64,000 bases of DNA from the NCBI RefSeq assembly GCF_026262505.1, contig NC_067206.1, forward strand, positions 36,099,896-36,163,895, written 5' to 3'. Each line of letters begins with the position of its first letter. Positions within the stretch are counted from its first letter, which is position 1. A program made the translations under genes and the position numbers. A model generated the notes under the pieces. That model made no database searches and was not told the origin of the DNA. It saw nothing but the letters and a program-made list of their open reading frames with translations. Below are positions 53,501 through 63,516 of the stretch, piece by piece. This DNA is from Trichomonas vaginalis G3. Lineage: Eukaryota; Parabasalia; Trichomonadida; Trichomonadidae.

Positions 53501-54944
53501 CGGCTGCCTGCTCGAGATCTCCAGATGAGCGTGAGCCTGATCCGGAGAGGGCAGTGTCGGCTATGGACTTCTTAGGTGGAGCAATGAGAGAGAAAATGAG
53601 CTTCTTAGGTGGTGCAACGATTGTCGGGAAAATATAAGAGATGGAAATGGTTCCGGAGCTGCCAGAAAATAGGGAATGGCCTTTAAGCTTGCATTGGCCC
53701 GACCATATTGGGTCAACGATCGGGATTGTAGCATCGGCAATCAATTTCGTTTTTCCGGACTCAAGAGTGTAAAGTTCGGCCACGATTTCGAGTGGCATTG
53801 AATGTTCGTAGCTCGTATTGAGTTTGAAATTGCACATTCCTGGGAAATGCATTCCTTCGACAGCGTTAAGTGTTTGAGTTCTGCAGCTTTCTATTTCTTG
53901 AGTCATGTTTGGTTTGGCTGCTGCTTTGAGAAATTTCGAATTTTCTTCGTGTGTCTTTAATATGAAATTACAGAACATTTGGGAGCCTTTTTGTATGGCA
54001 TCGGGTGATGGATTGACCTTAATTGAGTGGATAGTAAGTAATGGCGATGGATACATTGGCTGGAATGATGTAATTCTGGCTGGTAAATTTTCAGTCGGCG
54101 GATTCTCATCATTGTCGTGATCAAAGACTAAATTGAACATCGGATACTTCTTCTCACTCTTGAAGAAGTCTTCCATTGGCGTGGATGGATTGAAAACAAC
54201 CCAATCTAAACTAAATTGACCATCTGTGATTTCCGAAATAAGTCTGTGGCCAATAGCAATTGGTTTCTCAACTGAGTCTTTATCGACAGTGTCCACGTAT
54301 GAAAGGATTGCGACAATTCGTGACTCGGGATTATCAACGTATGGGATGTAAAAATCGTTATGATTGAATCCAAAAGTAGTGCATTCGGGAGTTCCATGCG
54401 AAAAATCAATCCTAACTGGTTCCGATGTAGGGAATTTTAAGTAAGAGAACAATTCTAAGATAGATGACTGTCCAACACCGGTTTTGCCGACTAATTGATA
54501 TTTATTAATGTGCATTAATTTAATGGTTTCATAATTTTCGGAAATTTTATATTGTTTGTTTGCAATAATGTGATAATATTCTGAATCAATTAAAGGAATG
54601 GAAACATATTTGCCTTCATATGACCCACGCTCTAGATCCTTTTGGAAGCTTTGAACAGTGAGTGTTGCAGCACTATCCGGTTGCTTTTCTGTTAATAAAT
54701 TCTCACTGATTCGGTTAGCTGCAACAGCTTGATTTGGTTGAATTTTCTGTGGAGGGCAATATGAGCATGTTGTGTCCTTAACTATAGGCTTAATCCACGA
54801 CAAATCATTTAACTCACGATCTGTCAAATACAGAAAGCGTGATTGATTCGATATAGTAGTAGTATTAATAGTTGTGGTAGCAAGCAAGTTATCTATATTC
54901 AAAGTCTCTCTCTGATTCTTTTCTTCCTTCAGTCTGTATTGCAT
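50571..54944 (-). CDS. DOCK-family Rho GTPase exchange factor
   Basis: About 1457 residues from the ATG at 54944; a longer frame to 54968 would need GTG. Domains: variable N-terminus to ~300; DHR-1/C2-like lipid-binding region (about 305-470, 'PLLTIHSIKVNPSPD' onward); long helical ARM-like middle (about 500-1080); DHR-2 exchange domain in the C-terminal ~350 residues, with 'SYGTLYTDLEKGDSQKHYFY', 'YLVSFRG' and the 'RKQYYMMYLKEYTEE' helix. DHR-2 activates Rac/Cdc42-type GTPases, which drive actin remodelling, amoeboid spreading and phagocytosis. Length is typical of short DOCKs. AAAAAGTGACA lies 18 bp before the ATG. The gene seems intact and single. Confidence 0.85.
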   Translation of the reverse strand: MQYRLKEEKNQRETLNIDNLLATTTINTTTISNQSRFLYLTDRELNDLSWIKPIVKDTTCSYCPPQKIQPNQAVAANRISENLLTEKQPDSAATLTVQSFQKDLERGSYEGKYVSIPLIDSEYYHIIANKQYKISENYETIKLMHINKYQLVGKTGVGQSSILELFSYLKFPTSEPVRIDFSHGTPECTTFGFNHNDFYIPYVDNPESRIVAILSYVDTVDKDSVEKPIAIGHRLISEITDGQFSLDWVVFNPSTPMEDFFKSEKKYPMFNLVFDHDNDENPPTENLPARITSFQPMYPSPLLTIHSIKVNPSPDAIQKGSQMFCNFILKTHEENSKFLKAAAKPNMTQEIESCRTQTLNAVEGMHFPGMCNFKLNTSYEHSMPLEIVAELYTLESGKTKLIADATIPIVDPIWSGQCKLKGHSLFSGSSGTISISYIFPTIVAPPKKLIFSLIAPPKKSIADTALSGSGSRSSGDLEQAAGPDYKHPMWQTVAQYMLQYCFDPVILPQVDFSLLAERIQNCNSDWLYKWIEHSFSCPDTFPSIYLKKLKENILEISPIPLPFFLVGLKGMIANHQFCWDELQDLLNATSAENVPIVVKRAAGEFIRQLRMGFAPDMVMALARRFIFALKTQERLEVFQIFFSDASFIYAIFQAVKPPKEHLDMSPYIPLLSLFYSTVRETFLANNKQAIDPAFKAIGLLGVSIEMYSDSSTSKRIAMYFFPLLTLIFTFADSLAPHLGNDPVLVPFILNICKNVKSGQFTRYFDLLSDDNKLRFFDFLANLSEESLIEELSKHVVIENDSQLSSPLNSIKLSVSLEVTCRLLVFLHFIDKIDIIAKDRQLISIFKIIMHMLSPTQDSEAFPMVFKSFAFVVNKFSQTIFIDKTNHILSILCSVVSVTQRKVAMARITAMAFLRWLVNIELCTDKSKKRSVRCFIGLIFACIKSLFENTDFEFKGTDVSKDFGIINDMIPNLKNAWKESKVYFKNVENLIHNFTYVENVQGALYMVCKQIEKINEENGDYLAAFLCQWKICALIANVFKLRNQVVDGIPTGGAQDFPFIEDSGDLKYNNGTTNQLQSSEYLLLEGDMFTEQSMCEELQKAMELSQQANLNWCIGQITEYLLAYLENHRMFDDLVDIYTRIANSYGTLYTDLEKGDSQKHYFYLVSFRGTIKNDLKRKNTIQILPKGGEEKFKQMLEKAYPGLIWCSPDPLFIEDDNIPFEKNKSYAQIVRVNVDKNDMENLRVCNFTLDVLKEEKGWDDIFVVKHQFVTGKRQKKTDEIILSYLPGMVSNVEIVQHTTSKITRKQYYMMYLKEYTEEIMIQVEEFRAVMPPKKLEHMWTKWSLWLNTKLLMRLMAQTLDKNPSTNQFAPLTFVRKCKTDIRYKVGDDLKDMSKEDYKKLIGLTNSVWDALFQAANVLNDLSKLNNTDRKKSGNETSDKILESYKMILTPSNSSPSAL

Positions 54945-55662
54945 GAGAGAGTTTTTTTCTGATGTCACTTTTTAATTTCACGTATTTTATATTGAGCTGT
55001 GATTTTGAGCGTTTTACACTTCGGATGTTAATATTAACTAGTCAATCAAAAGTTCGATATTTCAAAGTCTTGGATGAAATTTATCAAATTCAAAACATCT
55101 ACAAAGAACACGTTTTTCCAGTGGGGAACCTTAAGTTGTAATATGGTAAATCGATCGCAATTACTGAAATGGCATTGTAATGAGATCATTGATTATCCAC
55201 AATTTTTATTGCTACCAAACTCAATTAAATTGTAATAATACACTATGCTTATCAAATAAATCAGATTTATTAGTTACTCATACCAAAATTTATTGATGGC
55301 AATTTTACGACATTGGAAAAACAGTTAATCCGACATCCTTTTGGATTAAATATGAATATCTGAAGTTATTAGAATATGTTTTTCCATATAAGTAAGTCCC
55401 AATTTCGATTGATGATAAATTCTGAATATAGCTGAACCATTTATACTAGAATTGAAGAACCTTTACTATAGTACAGGTAATTTCATTCGTTCAGAATTCA
55501 ATCCATACTATACATTATATATACTCTCACAAGAATAATCATGATATGAAAAGATTTTTAAATATATTGTTTTATTTTATAAATTTTTTGAATACTAACA
55601 GAGTTTATGCAATAACAGTATGTTTGAGAAAAGATAACTTCAAATATTATACATATAAAAAA
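54945..55662. other. Intergenic, no gene seen
   Basis: AT-rich 0.7 kb containing the DOCK promoter (AAAAAGTGACA at about 54962-54972, minus strand). No other feature recognised. Confidence 0.5.
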
Positions 55663-56352
55663 TTATTCCCATAATCTATTCATTTGGATTGAATCACGAA
55701 GTCTATTTACGCCAGCTGATTTCTGTTTTGTCATGCTGCGCACAGTGAAGTCTTGCTGTTGTAACCTTTTATTAAATTTTTCAATGGATTCGGTAGTTGG
55801 TGGTTCGACTTCTTTTGCTTCATTATATTCATCGCAAACATTGAACATTGAGCATCTAATTTCTTGGACTTGTGTTTGCATCTCATCAAATTCTTCATCA
55901 AGAAGTGCTCTTACATCATCAATGCTATTGCTCACATCTGTTACACTTCTTGAAGCCCTAAGTGAAGATGTTGGACGAGAAGTAGAAATAGGAGAACTAC
56001 TATTTGGCCTATCTGACCTAGTTACCTTAAGATACTTAACAATCTCCTTATCTACTGGATTATCTGTCTCAATAAAATGTCCTGCTTCCTTTAATGAATC
56101 TAAAAAGTGGATACATTTTTGAATTGCCGTAGTTCTTTGTGCGGAAACTAATATACTTGGTGTCTTTTTAGCAATTTCTTCTGTTAGTTTGTTTTGCATT
56201 GTATTATATAGCTTTCGTAATGTTGATAATTCGTTATATATCTCTTCATTTCGATTTATTCGAGCAATACCAATTCGCTTAGCATACATATCGATTTCTG
56301 GTGGAGAAATATGTTGCTTGAGGTCATCCCAGATAAGTCCTGAGACTTCCAT
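55663..56352 (-). CDS. Coiled-coil protein of unknown function
   Basis: 229 residues. A helical N-terminal part ('EEIYNELSTLRKLYNTMQNK') is followed by a Ser/Arg-rich low-complexity stretch (about 112-138) and a second helical, acidic part ('DEEFDEMQTQVQEIRCSMFN'). The C-terminus is basic ('RSMTKQKSAGVNRLRDSIQM'). No signal peptide or membrane segment. It may be a cytoskeleton-associated protein; that is a guess from composition. It is divergent from the GT31 gene with 101 bp between starts. Confidence 0.55.
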   Translation of the reverse strand: MEVSGLIWDDLKQHISPPEIDMYAKRIGIARINRNEEIYNELSTLRKLYNTMQNKLTEEIAKKTPSILVSAQRTTAIQKCIHFLDSLKEAGHFIETDNPVDKEIVKYLKVTRSDRPNSSSPISTSRPTSSLRASRSVTDVSNSIDDVRALLDEEFDEMQTQVQEIRCSMFNVCDEYNEAKEVEPPTTESIEKFNKRLQQQDFTVRSMTKQKSAGVNRLRDSIQMNRLWE

Positions 56353-56453
56353 AATTCAAATTTACTAACGTACAAAAAATCAAAAATCAGTAATTGTACG
56401 GAGAAAGTGATTCTAACAATTAGCATAACAAAACAAGAAAATAACATTCAGAA

Positions 56454-57437
56454 ATGACTAAAATTGACAAAATTTTGAGAAAGGATTTTGTTTATCAATT
56501 CATCCTCTTACAAAACCCTCTCATTCTCATCTCAATTATCACGGTGACATACTTACTCACAGCAGATACCCTTAATATCAAGCAATATTGTAATTTTTCC
56601 AAAGGAAAACAAAGTTCGATATTTTTTGGGATCATTACTATTCCGAATTCAGATAGAAGACAGTACATGTGGAAGTTTTGGATCGAGAAACTACTTTCTA
56701 CCACTCAGCACCAAGTTAAATACATAACCAAACCAATAATTGATTTACCAGAACTTTCACTTTTACCTGACCACAAGTGGGAAAAATATGAGTTCAATGT
56801 TGATCGCGATAGAGTTGTTAAAAGACTTACAGCAGCCGAATATTTTCTAAAAAACACGACTTTAGATTGGTATTGGACCTTGACTGATGATGTCTTTATA
56901 GATTTAAATGAGCTTGATGATTTGACTAGTGAACTCGACAAAAAGTACGACACAAACAAAGACTACGTAATGCAAGGCAACCTGTTATTCGAAGAGAGTT
57001 TCTACCTCCAGGGAGGTGTTGGATATATCATGTCAAGAAAAGCCGTCCAACATTTTCTTTCAATCGGCTTTCAATACCTTGAAATGTGTATATGGAATGA
57101 TGACATGTACGGTTCGTATATATATGAGACTATGAATATTCCTGATGATCAAATTACAAATCCAAGATTAATTGGTGAACCAGTTCACAAGAATAAGCTT
57201 TTATTATTGAAAATTTATAGTAACCATAAGAAATTCCCTATCTGTCCTAAGCAAACTCCAAAGTTTGGTGGATATAACGGAACATATCCAATTAAAATGA
57301 TAACAGCCGTTCATCATAATGATATTAGATATAGCAGAAGGTTTTGGATTCAACTGTTAAAAGCAAAAGAAGCCAATCATAATATTAGATACTATTTTGA
57401 AGAAAAACATATAACTAATTTTTGTATTGAGGATTAA
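56454..57437 (+). CDS. Fringe/beta-1,3-glycosyltransferase-like (GT31) type II membrane protein
   Basis: 327 residues. Basic N-terminus, one membrane segment (about 22-39, 'PLILISIITVTYLLTAD') and a lumenal catalytic domain. The metal-binding DxD-type motif is 'TLTDDVFID' (142-150). The acceptor-side hallmark is 'LQGGVGYIMSRKAVQHF' (185-201), as in fringe and C1GalT1 ('aGGaGy.ls..a...l'), and the acidic catalytic region is 'IWNDDMYGSYIYE' (213-225). It adds a sugar (Gal or GlcNAc in relatives) to glycans in the Golgi. It may act with the GT61 enzyme at 6755 on surface glycans, but they are not linked here. Confidence 0.8.
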   Translation: MTKIDKILRKDFVYQFILLQNPLILISIITVTYLLTADTLNIKQYCNFSKGKQSSIFFGIITIPNSDRRQYMWKFWIEKLLSTTQHQVKYITKPIIDLPELSLLPDHKWEKYEFNVDRDRVVKRLTAAEYFLKNTTLDWYWTLTDDVFIDLNELDDLTSELDKKYDTNKDYVMQGNLLFEESFYLQGGVGYIMSRKAVQHFLSIGFQYLEMCIWNDDMYGSYIYETMNIPDDQITNPRLIGEPVHKNKLLLLKIYSNHKKFPICPKQTPKFGGYNGTYPIKMITAVHHNDIRYSRRFWIQLLKAKEANHNIRYYFEEKHITNFCIED

Positions 57438-57783
57438 CTGATTTGTTTATTATATTATTATAGAGTAAATAGTGTGTTTGATGTATTATTTCTTTTAAAA
57501 TATGTTAATATATTTAATCTGAATTAAAAGCAGGGAAATTACTAGGGAATCGATTATTTCAGAATGAGCAATCTTTTAAAAAGTAGAATATGTAGAAGTT
57601 TTCCACATTACTGCATCAAAAACTCAAAAAAATAAAAAATAAAATCAGAGATATATTATGGAATTTGTTGTGCTTAGGATATTTCAAATAAATAAGAACT
57701 GTTAATAGAATTTTAGAAATTTTATTAATATTTAGAGAACTCGAAACTTCGAACAAAAATATGCCGAAAATTATTTAATATTT
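57438..57783. other. Intergenic between convergent genes, no gene seen
   Basis: AT-rich spacer between the 3' ends of the GT31 and prefoldin genes; nothing recognised. Confidence 0.5.
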
Positions 57784-58236
57784 TTATTGCTTGTGTTGGG
57801 TAGCTTGTATTTTCTGGTTTGCAACTTGAACAACCATCTGGTATTGCTGCTGTTTTTCTTTAAATGAATTTTTGAGATTTTCTTGCTGTGCATTTAATCT
57901 CTTTAATCTACGATTGAAGAAAGCTTCTGCTTTTTCTACACTTGTTTCGGCAAAGTAGCCTGTACCAAGTTCAATAATTGGTCTCTTTTGTGATGAAACT
58001 ATTCCTGTCACATAAAGGCTTTCTGTAATTGGAACGAGCATTGTTCGTCCTGTTTCAACAGCTGTAAACTGCTTTAATTCAGCCTTAGCTTGTTGTGTCT
58101 TAAGAACTGTTTCATTTGTGAGTGAAATTGTTGCTTGTAATTGTGTAAGTTCTTCCTCAAATTGCTTCTTGAGGTTCATAATCTGTTGGATGTTAAGAGA
58201 TGTAGCTGGGACGCCTTGGTCTGCTTTAGCTGACAT
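57784..58236 (-). CDS. PFDN5: Prefoldin subunit 5 (alpha type)
   Basis: 150 residues, the normal length. Two long coiled-coil arms ('IMNLKKQFEEELTQLQATIS' at the start, 'KSFKEKQQQYQMVVQ'-type at the end) enclose the conserved beta-hairpin region 'TMLVPITESLYVTGIV' and 'IIELGTGYFAETSVEKAEAFF', which correspond to 'LLVPLTSSMYVPG' and '[20 protein letters not shown]' of human PFDN5. Prefoldin is a heterohexameric chaperone that hands unfolded actin and tubulin to the chaperonin CCT in the cytosol. Stop within TAAA. Confidence 0.9.
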   Translation of the reverse strand: MSAKADQGVPATSLNIQQIMNLKKQFEEELTQLQATISLTNETVLKTQQAKAELKQFTAVETGRTMLVPITESLYVTGIVSSQKRPIIELGTGYFAETSVEKAEAFFNRRLKRLNAQQENLKNSFKEKQQQYQMVVQVANQKIQATQHKQ

Positions 58237-58643
58237 AGAAATGTAAAAAAGAACAAAAAGTGGACGTTTAAATTTTAGTAATGGACTTTTCTATATCCTT
58301 GAAGAAACTAATGAATCGGTACATGATTATTTTTTAGATGTTTCTGATGAGGATTTTCATATGTATTCATTAAAATCAAATCTAATTTAGATCTAAAAAA
58401 AGGATTAAAGGCTGAACAGAATAATTATTAGGTAAGACTTTGCGCACAAAACCATATACCTCCATTCTTCATCTATGAAAACCTATGATTTCAATTGGAT
58501 AAGATCTTTGAATTTAAGATATTTATGATTTTTATAACAAATTGTAATCAGTACTGTATTTACCGATTATTCTCCTGTGAAAGAACCCAAAAATTTTGTG
58601 ACAACATAAAAAAAATGTACAATTTTGAAAATTCAAAATTATC
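58237..58643. other. Divergent intergenic region, no gene seen
   Basis: Promoter space between the prefoldin and coiled-coil genes. Near 58597 is TGTGACAACAT, a partial match to the AAAAGTGACA element, about 45 bases before the ATG at 58644. Confidence 0.4.
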
Positions 58644-60518
58644 ATGAGTAACGAAAAAATAGAGCCCTCTACAATGAATTATGTCTTCGACATGTTCGGA
58701 AAGAGTGTTTCTCAGATGCTTCAGAGTTCTGTTACTCAACAAACAATGATTGATGAACTTAGAGCTCAAATTCGATCATTACAAACACAAGTTACAAACG
58801 TATGCAACAGTTTTCAAGATTTTGAAGATAGATTATACATTAAAGTGCAAGAAATGCGCCCAACAATCTACACACGCGATGGAATTCCGATAGATGATGC
58901 ACTTGAAATGATGCAAAACAAAATAAATCAGTGCACTGATAAGGTTCAACAACAAAATGAAACACTTGATCGTTTTGATATTGATTTAAAGCAAAAAATC
59001 GATCAAGATGCATTCGAATCGCAATTTCGAGATGCTAAAAACGCAATTGACAGTTACTCAGAGATTACTCAGACTATTCAAACTCTACAAAAAGATTTTC
59101 AGAAGCAAAGAGACGATATGGATTCGTTAACGGAGCATGCGATGCAAATGGTACAACTCAAAATCGAACAATTCTCTAATAACAAGACTCCTCTTGGTGA
59201 AGCAGATGTTCTCGATGCAAATGATGAGTATGCTAAGAAATCTTACGTTGATCAACAAATTAAACTCGTAGCATCAAATCCATTTGGACTTCCAGATATG
59301 TCATCATTTACTCCATCAGGAGATAACATTCAAGACCAATTTACTTTATTACAAATGCAACAAGAGCAACTTGAAAAAGCATATCAAGCTCAAAAAGCAA
59401 AATTAGGACAGAATTACGATCAGTTATACAGCAAATTAGATGAAGAAGAGGATGAAGATTTCGAAGATGACAGCAAAGAAGAAATTTTTGTTGATGATTT
59501 CGATCTTGGCGACGATTTCATTTTCGAAGACTCTGAACCGGAGAAAGAGATTGAATTCCGTTCTATTTCCATTGATAATGATGGAAATATCGATGACGAA
59601 TCAACCTATACAGATAAAAAGCACTCAACAGGTTCAAGAAGAAATGTTGGTGTTCAAGCTCAAATTCAAGCTAAAAAGACGGCCAGAAGTCATCTCAGAG
59701 AACAGATTAAAGCCAAGAAAGCACAAACAGAAGCTCCTTCAGCAGCCACAACTAAGGAAGTCTCTGGAGGTGGAGCAACTTTGTCTTCAGCCGATGAACA
59801 AAAGATCCAGAATTCCATTGTTAACTCCATCATGACTAAAGTTGAGAACATGTTAATTGACTTCTTCTCGATGCAGAGTGGACTTAAGCTAGAGAAGAAT
59901 GATGCCAAAGTACTTATTAACCAATTATCTGTTGTCCAGAAGTTGAAAGATGAATACAAGAAACTCAAATTGTTGTTACAAGGTAAAATGGACAGTTTGA
60001 AATGCAACCAAGAGCTGGAAATAAGAGTCACAAGGCAAGATTTCTTCAGTTACTTGACACAGATATTCCCCAATAACCAATTACTTCAGAAAGTCATGCA
60101 ATCGTCAGTTAAAACTACCTTGCCAACTCTCAAGAAAGAATCGCCAAGATCAAGGCCGAAGACTTCTATTGATGATAAAGATGAAATCAGAGTTAGAGCT
60201 AAAACAGCGAAAACTCAGAGTTCTACACAACAACAGAACTTAGTTCCTGCAAGGAATTCAAGACTATTGGCTCTCAACCAGAAGTTCTTGAGAGGTGCTG
60301 ATGGTAGATATTACTTGAGAGATTTAGGTGGCGAACAAAGTGGAATAACTACACCAAATATTACTGGACAAACTAAGACAGGAATGAATCCTGAAAACGC
60401 AATGGATTTCCAACCATTCGTTCCTGATACTCATGTTAAAACAGATACAAATGAAAGAGCAATGACTGCTATGTCATCAAAGCATAGATCTAAGACTCCT
60501 ACTGATTCTACAGAATAA
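58644..60518 (+). CDS. Long coiled-coil protein, possibly cytoskeletal/axonemal
   Basis: 624 residues. N-terminal coiled coils (about 25-200, with 'MIDELRAQIRSLQTQV' heptads), a Gln/Ala/Lys coil near 235-265, a strongly acidic stretch (about 268-305), a basic coil ('HLREQIKAKKAQTEA'), a helical domain (about 390-500) and a basic, Ser/Thr-rich tail. Near the end is 'KFLRGADGRYYLRDLG', which resembles the 'G.DG..Y.G' end of DUF4795/QRICH2-type flagellar proteins; this is a weak resemblance. No membrane segment. Trichomonads have large microtubule and striated-fibre structures, so a cytoskeletal role is plausible but unproven. Stop within TAAA. Confidence 0.6.
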   Translation: MSNEKIEPSTMNYVFDMFGKSVSQMLQSSVTQQTMIDELRAQIRSLQTQVTNVCNSFQDFEDRLYIKVQEMRPTIYTRDGIPIDDALEMMQNKINQCTDKVQQQNETLDRFDIDLKQKIDQDAFESQFRDAKNAIDSYSEITQTIQTLQKDFQKQRDDMDSLTEHAMQMVQLKIEQFSNNKTPLGEADVLDANDEYAKKSYVDQQIKLVASNPFGLPDMSSFTPSGDNIQDQFTLLQMQQEQLEKAYQAQKAKLGQNYDQLYSKLDEEEDEDFEDDSKEEIFVDDFDLGDDFIFEDSEPEKEIEFRSISIDNDGNIDDESTYTDKKHSTGSRRNVGVQAQIQAKKTARSHLREQIKAKKAQTEAPSAATTKEVSGGGATLSSADEQKIQNSIVNSIMTKVENMLIDFFSMQSGLKLEKNDAKVLINQLSVVQKLKDEYKKLKLLLQGKMDSLKCNQELEIRVTRQDFFSYLTQIFPNNQLLQKVMQSSVKTTLPTLKKESPRSRPKTSIDDKDEIRVRAKTAKTQSSTQQQNLVPARNSRLLALNQKFLRGADGRYYLRDLGGEQSGITTPNITGQTKTGMNPENAMDFQPFVPDTHVKTDTNERAMTAMSSKHRSKTPTDSTE

Positions 60519-61633
60519 ATTATTTTTGTGTTGATTTTTTATTGTATATAATTAAAAATGATATTTAATAATGTTAATAGCTTAATCAATATGAAGAAGT
60601 ATAACTATATATGTTTATAGTGGAAAAAAGACTTATCAAGCAATTGTGGATTGAGAATGGACAAGAAAGTAGTAATTTGGCCCTCATAAAATTGAGAGGA
60701 TCTCATTGTGGAAAAAATAATGAATTGGAGACAAATTATGTGAGAAAAAAAAGTGCAAAAAATTTAATGACTATGTGTTTGTATTCATTCTAACAATGAC
60801 TATTGTGTACTTGATGAGTTAGCATTTTATTATAAGATCTCTCAAGTTAAGCATCTGATAGTCGACTATAATTATACCCTAAGTATTAGTCCTTTCCTGA
60901 TACTAGAAATAATGAAGGTAAACTTAATTTTTTTAATTGAAAAATTAGCGCCTTCTAAGACAGTTCTGCAAGCCAGAAGCCCAACATATATGCAACCTAG
61001 CTGCTGGTGGTCAGGGATATAAATTTACTCGAATAAGCTAATGTTCCTTCTGAAGTTTCTCATTGAATTAGAAACTTTATAAGGACTTTGCTCTAAAGTA
61101 CTCTTAATTCTCTTCTTTGGCTTGCAGAGGGCTTATAGTTCTGTAATTTGAGGAATAATTCAAACAAAATATTATTCAAAAACATTACTAGAGATAAGGA
61201 TGTCGTTTTATAATAGATTATAAAAATAAATGTATTTAGCAAAAGTTTTACATTATGAGCACATCCATAAGAAAATTTTTGGAAAAAAAAAAGAAAAAAA
61301 AAAGAAAGTCATTGACATCTTATCAAAATATCAATAAATTTTAATTGTAATACGTTCTGAGAGAAATTGAAGAGATTAACACTAACAGAGTTTGGATTAA
61401 CTACACAACTCAGCTATATTCGAATAAAAGTACATTCTCTGATCTCTTGGAGGTAGATATGGTATAAGTTATGGCAGATTGTTTAAGTTTGAAAGAATAA
61501 TCAAAGATTAACAAAACTGAAAATTCAGAGAAATGTATAGAATCAGTGGGGAAAATTGAATTATTTTTAGTCCTAATCAAATCAATCTTCGAAATTTCCA
61601 GAAAAATAAAAAATATTATCTTATGTAAGAACA
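60519..61633. other. Intergenic, no gene seen
   Basis: 1.1 kb. Short open frames only, none with a recognisable product. It holds an A-rich run at about 61278-61304. Nothing else supported. Confidence 0.5.
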
Positions 61634-63046
61634 TTATTCTTTGGCACCATGTGAAATAAGGACTTCGGCAGTTTCGTTACTATTTTTATATACTGCATCA
61701 TGAAGTGCTGTTCTTCCATATTTATCCTTTTCATTGACATTCGCACCAAGTGAAATAAGGACTTCGGCAGTTTCTTTATTATTATTCCATGCTGCATCAT
61801 GAAGTGCGGTTTTTCCATCTTGATCCTTTTCATTGACATTCGCACCAAGTGAAATAAGGATTTCGACAGTTTCTTTACTATTATTCCATGCTGCATCATG
61901 AAGTGCTGTTCTTCCATATTTATCCTTTTCATTGACATTCGCACCAAGTGAAATAAGGACTTCGGCAGTTTCTTTATTATTATTCTATGCTGCATCATGA
62001 AGTGCGGTTTTTCCATCTTGATCCTTTTCATTGACATTCGCACCAAGTGAAATAAGGACTTCGACAGTTTCTTTATTATTTTTAGATGCCGCAATATGAA
62101 GTGCGGTTTTTCCATCTTGATCCTTTTCATTGACATTCGCACCATGTGAAAAGAAGTATTCGATAAGGGATCGAATATTAAAAATAGGTGAATAAACAAA
62201 GCATTTGTTTATATCATTAGTTTGATCGAAATAAACTAAAAAGGATTCGAGATTTTTGTTTTTTCCGCAAGAATATAAATCAATCTTAAAATTGTGTTCA
62301 TTCATCAAAAATGTTACAAAATCAATGTTGTGTGAAATAATTGCACATTTCATGCATTTTTCATTTGGTTTTTGATATTTCAAACATTCACTCATGATCT
62401 CTGCATTTCCTCCAAAAAATGAAAACTCTAGACATTCTTCGGTTATTTCTGAGCTGCATTTAGTTCTTAATAACTTGAAACAATCAACTGCTCCATGGTA
62501 ACAACATATTTCAAGTAATGAATATCCTTCGTCAGTTTCTGGATATAAACTGCTTTCAAGTTTTTGATCTTTATCAAATCCATCTCTTTCCGTGAATGTG
62601 ATGAATCTTTCTAAGTCATTATTCATAATTGCTCTGTATATTGTATTTTCTGTATGAACATCAAGATTTTTAATATCATCTTTTCCGAAATCAGAAGATT
62701 TATTTAATTTAAACCCATATTCTTTATAAAACAGGAAGTTTGAAATATTAGGGATTTCATTGACTTCTTCCACATGATATTCATCAATAAACAGTTTGGC
62801 AAGAAATAAATATGACTTTGTATAGCGATTGTTATACGGAATGATTTGTAAAATGTCTTTTATAATATCTTTGGGTGGATATTTATTGGAATCAATCAAT
62901 TCTGTTTTGATCATTTCGTAAATTGACTTTAATTCTTCTTCTTTTTCTGTTTTCAACTGATACAACGCGTTGTATATGTCGATATAATATTTGTGCGCGT
63001 TTCTTAGTTCAATGTATTTGTTTGAATGAATGTCTTGGTTGGACAT
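61634..63046 (-). pseudogene. Ankyrin-repeat gene interrupted by one in-frame TAG
   Basis: The open part, 61985-63046 (353 aa), has an N-terminal helical region ('YYIDIYNALYQLKTEKEEEL'), the Cys-containing 'YSLLEICCYHGAVDCFKLL' region (DUF3447 type) and two ankyrin repeats ('GKTALHIAASKNNKETVEVL'). At 61985-61987 the Trp codon that the neighbouring repeats have after 'LHDAA' is TAG. Beyond it the same frame continues for about four more ankyrin repeats to a TAA at 61634. It is either a pseudogene with a single nonsense change or a gene that makes a shortened protein. The start ATG at 63046 is good. Ankyrin proteins of this type form a huge family in trichomonads, roles mostly unknown. Confidence 0.75.
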
Positions 63047-63516
63047 TAAAAATTTTTAAGGCTTCTTTCCGACCAAACGGTCTGTGTCGTCTTTCATATC
63101 ATATTTCTTTACTTCGAAGTAAAGAAAAATTTCATAAAAATACAACTTGAGTTCTTTTAAATGCTCATATGTAAGGCATTATTACCTCATAGTATGAAGT
63201 CCGGAAATGCCGTTTTTGTTCAATCTTGAGTTGAATAATCTAAAATTTTATCACAAACATTGTGTTCGGACTGCATTCTATGCAAACAAATAGAATGTTA
63301 TCATGATCTCCTATAATGTGGTAAGAACATTTGTCCGTAGAATCATCTCAGTCAATGAGATGAAGATTTAAGATCTCACCATATAACTATGCTTTCTGGT
63401 TTATTAAAGTAATTTAAAAAGGGATGACTAATCAAACAATTGCAGTATAGATTTCTAATTTCTAATTTCGATTTTTGATTTTTCAGAAGTTTTGTAAAGT
63501 TACGACATTTAAAAAA
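63047..63516. other. Divergent intergenic region, no gene seen
   Basis: 470 bp between two genes that point away from each other. No repeat or RNA recognised; no AAAAGTGACA element seen. Confidence 0.5.

Noticed and set aside
54440-54500. A P-loop in the DOCK protein N-terminus ('GKTGVGQSS')
   Set aside because: The lysine of GxxxxGK[ST] is Gln and there is no matching Walker B; DOCK proteins are not nucleotidases.
55595-61390. Intron 3' ends, because of ACTAACAGAG at about 55597 and 61379
   Set aside because: The trichomonad intron end is ACTAACACACAG, and there is no 5' GTAYGT partner or interrupted gene at either place.
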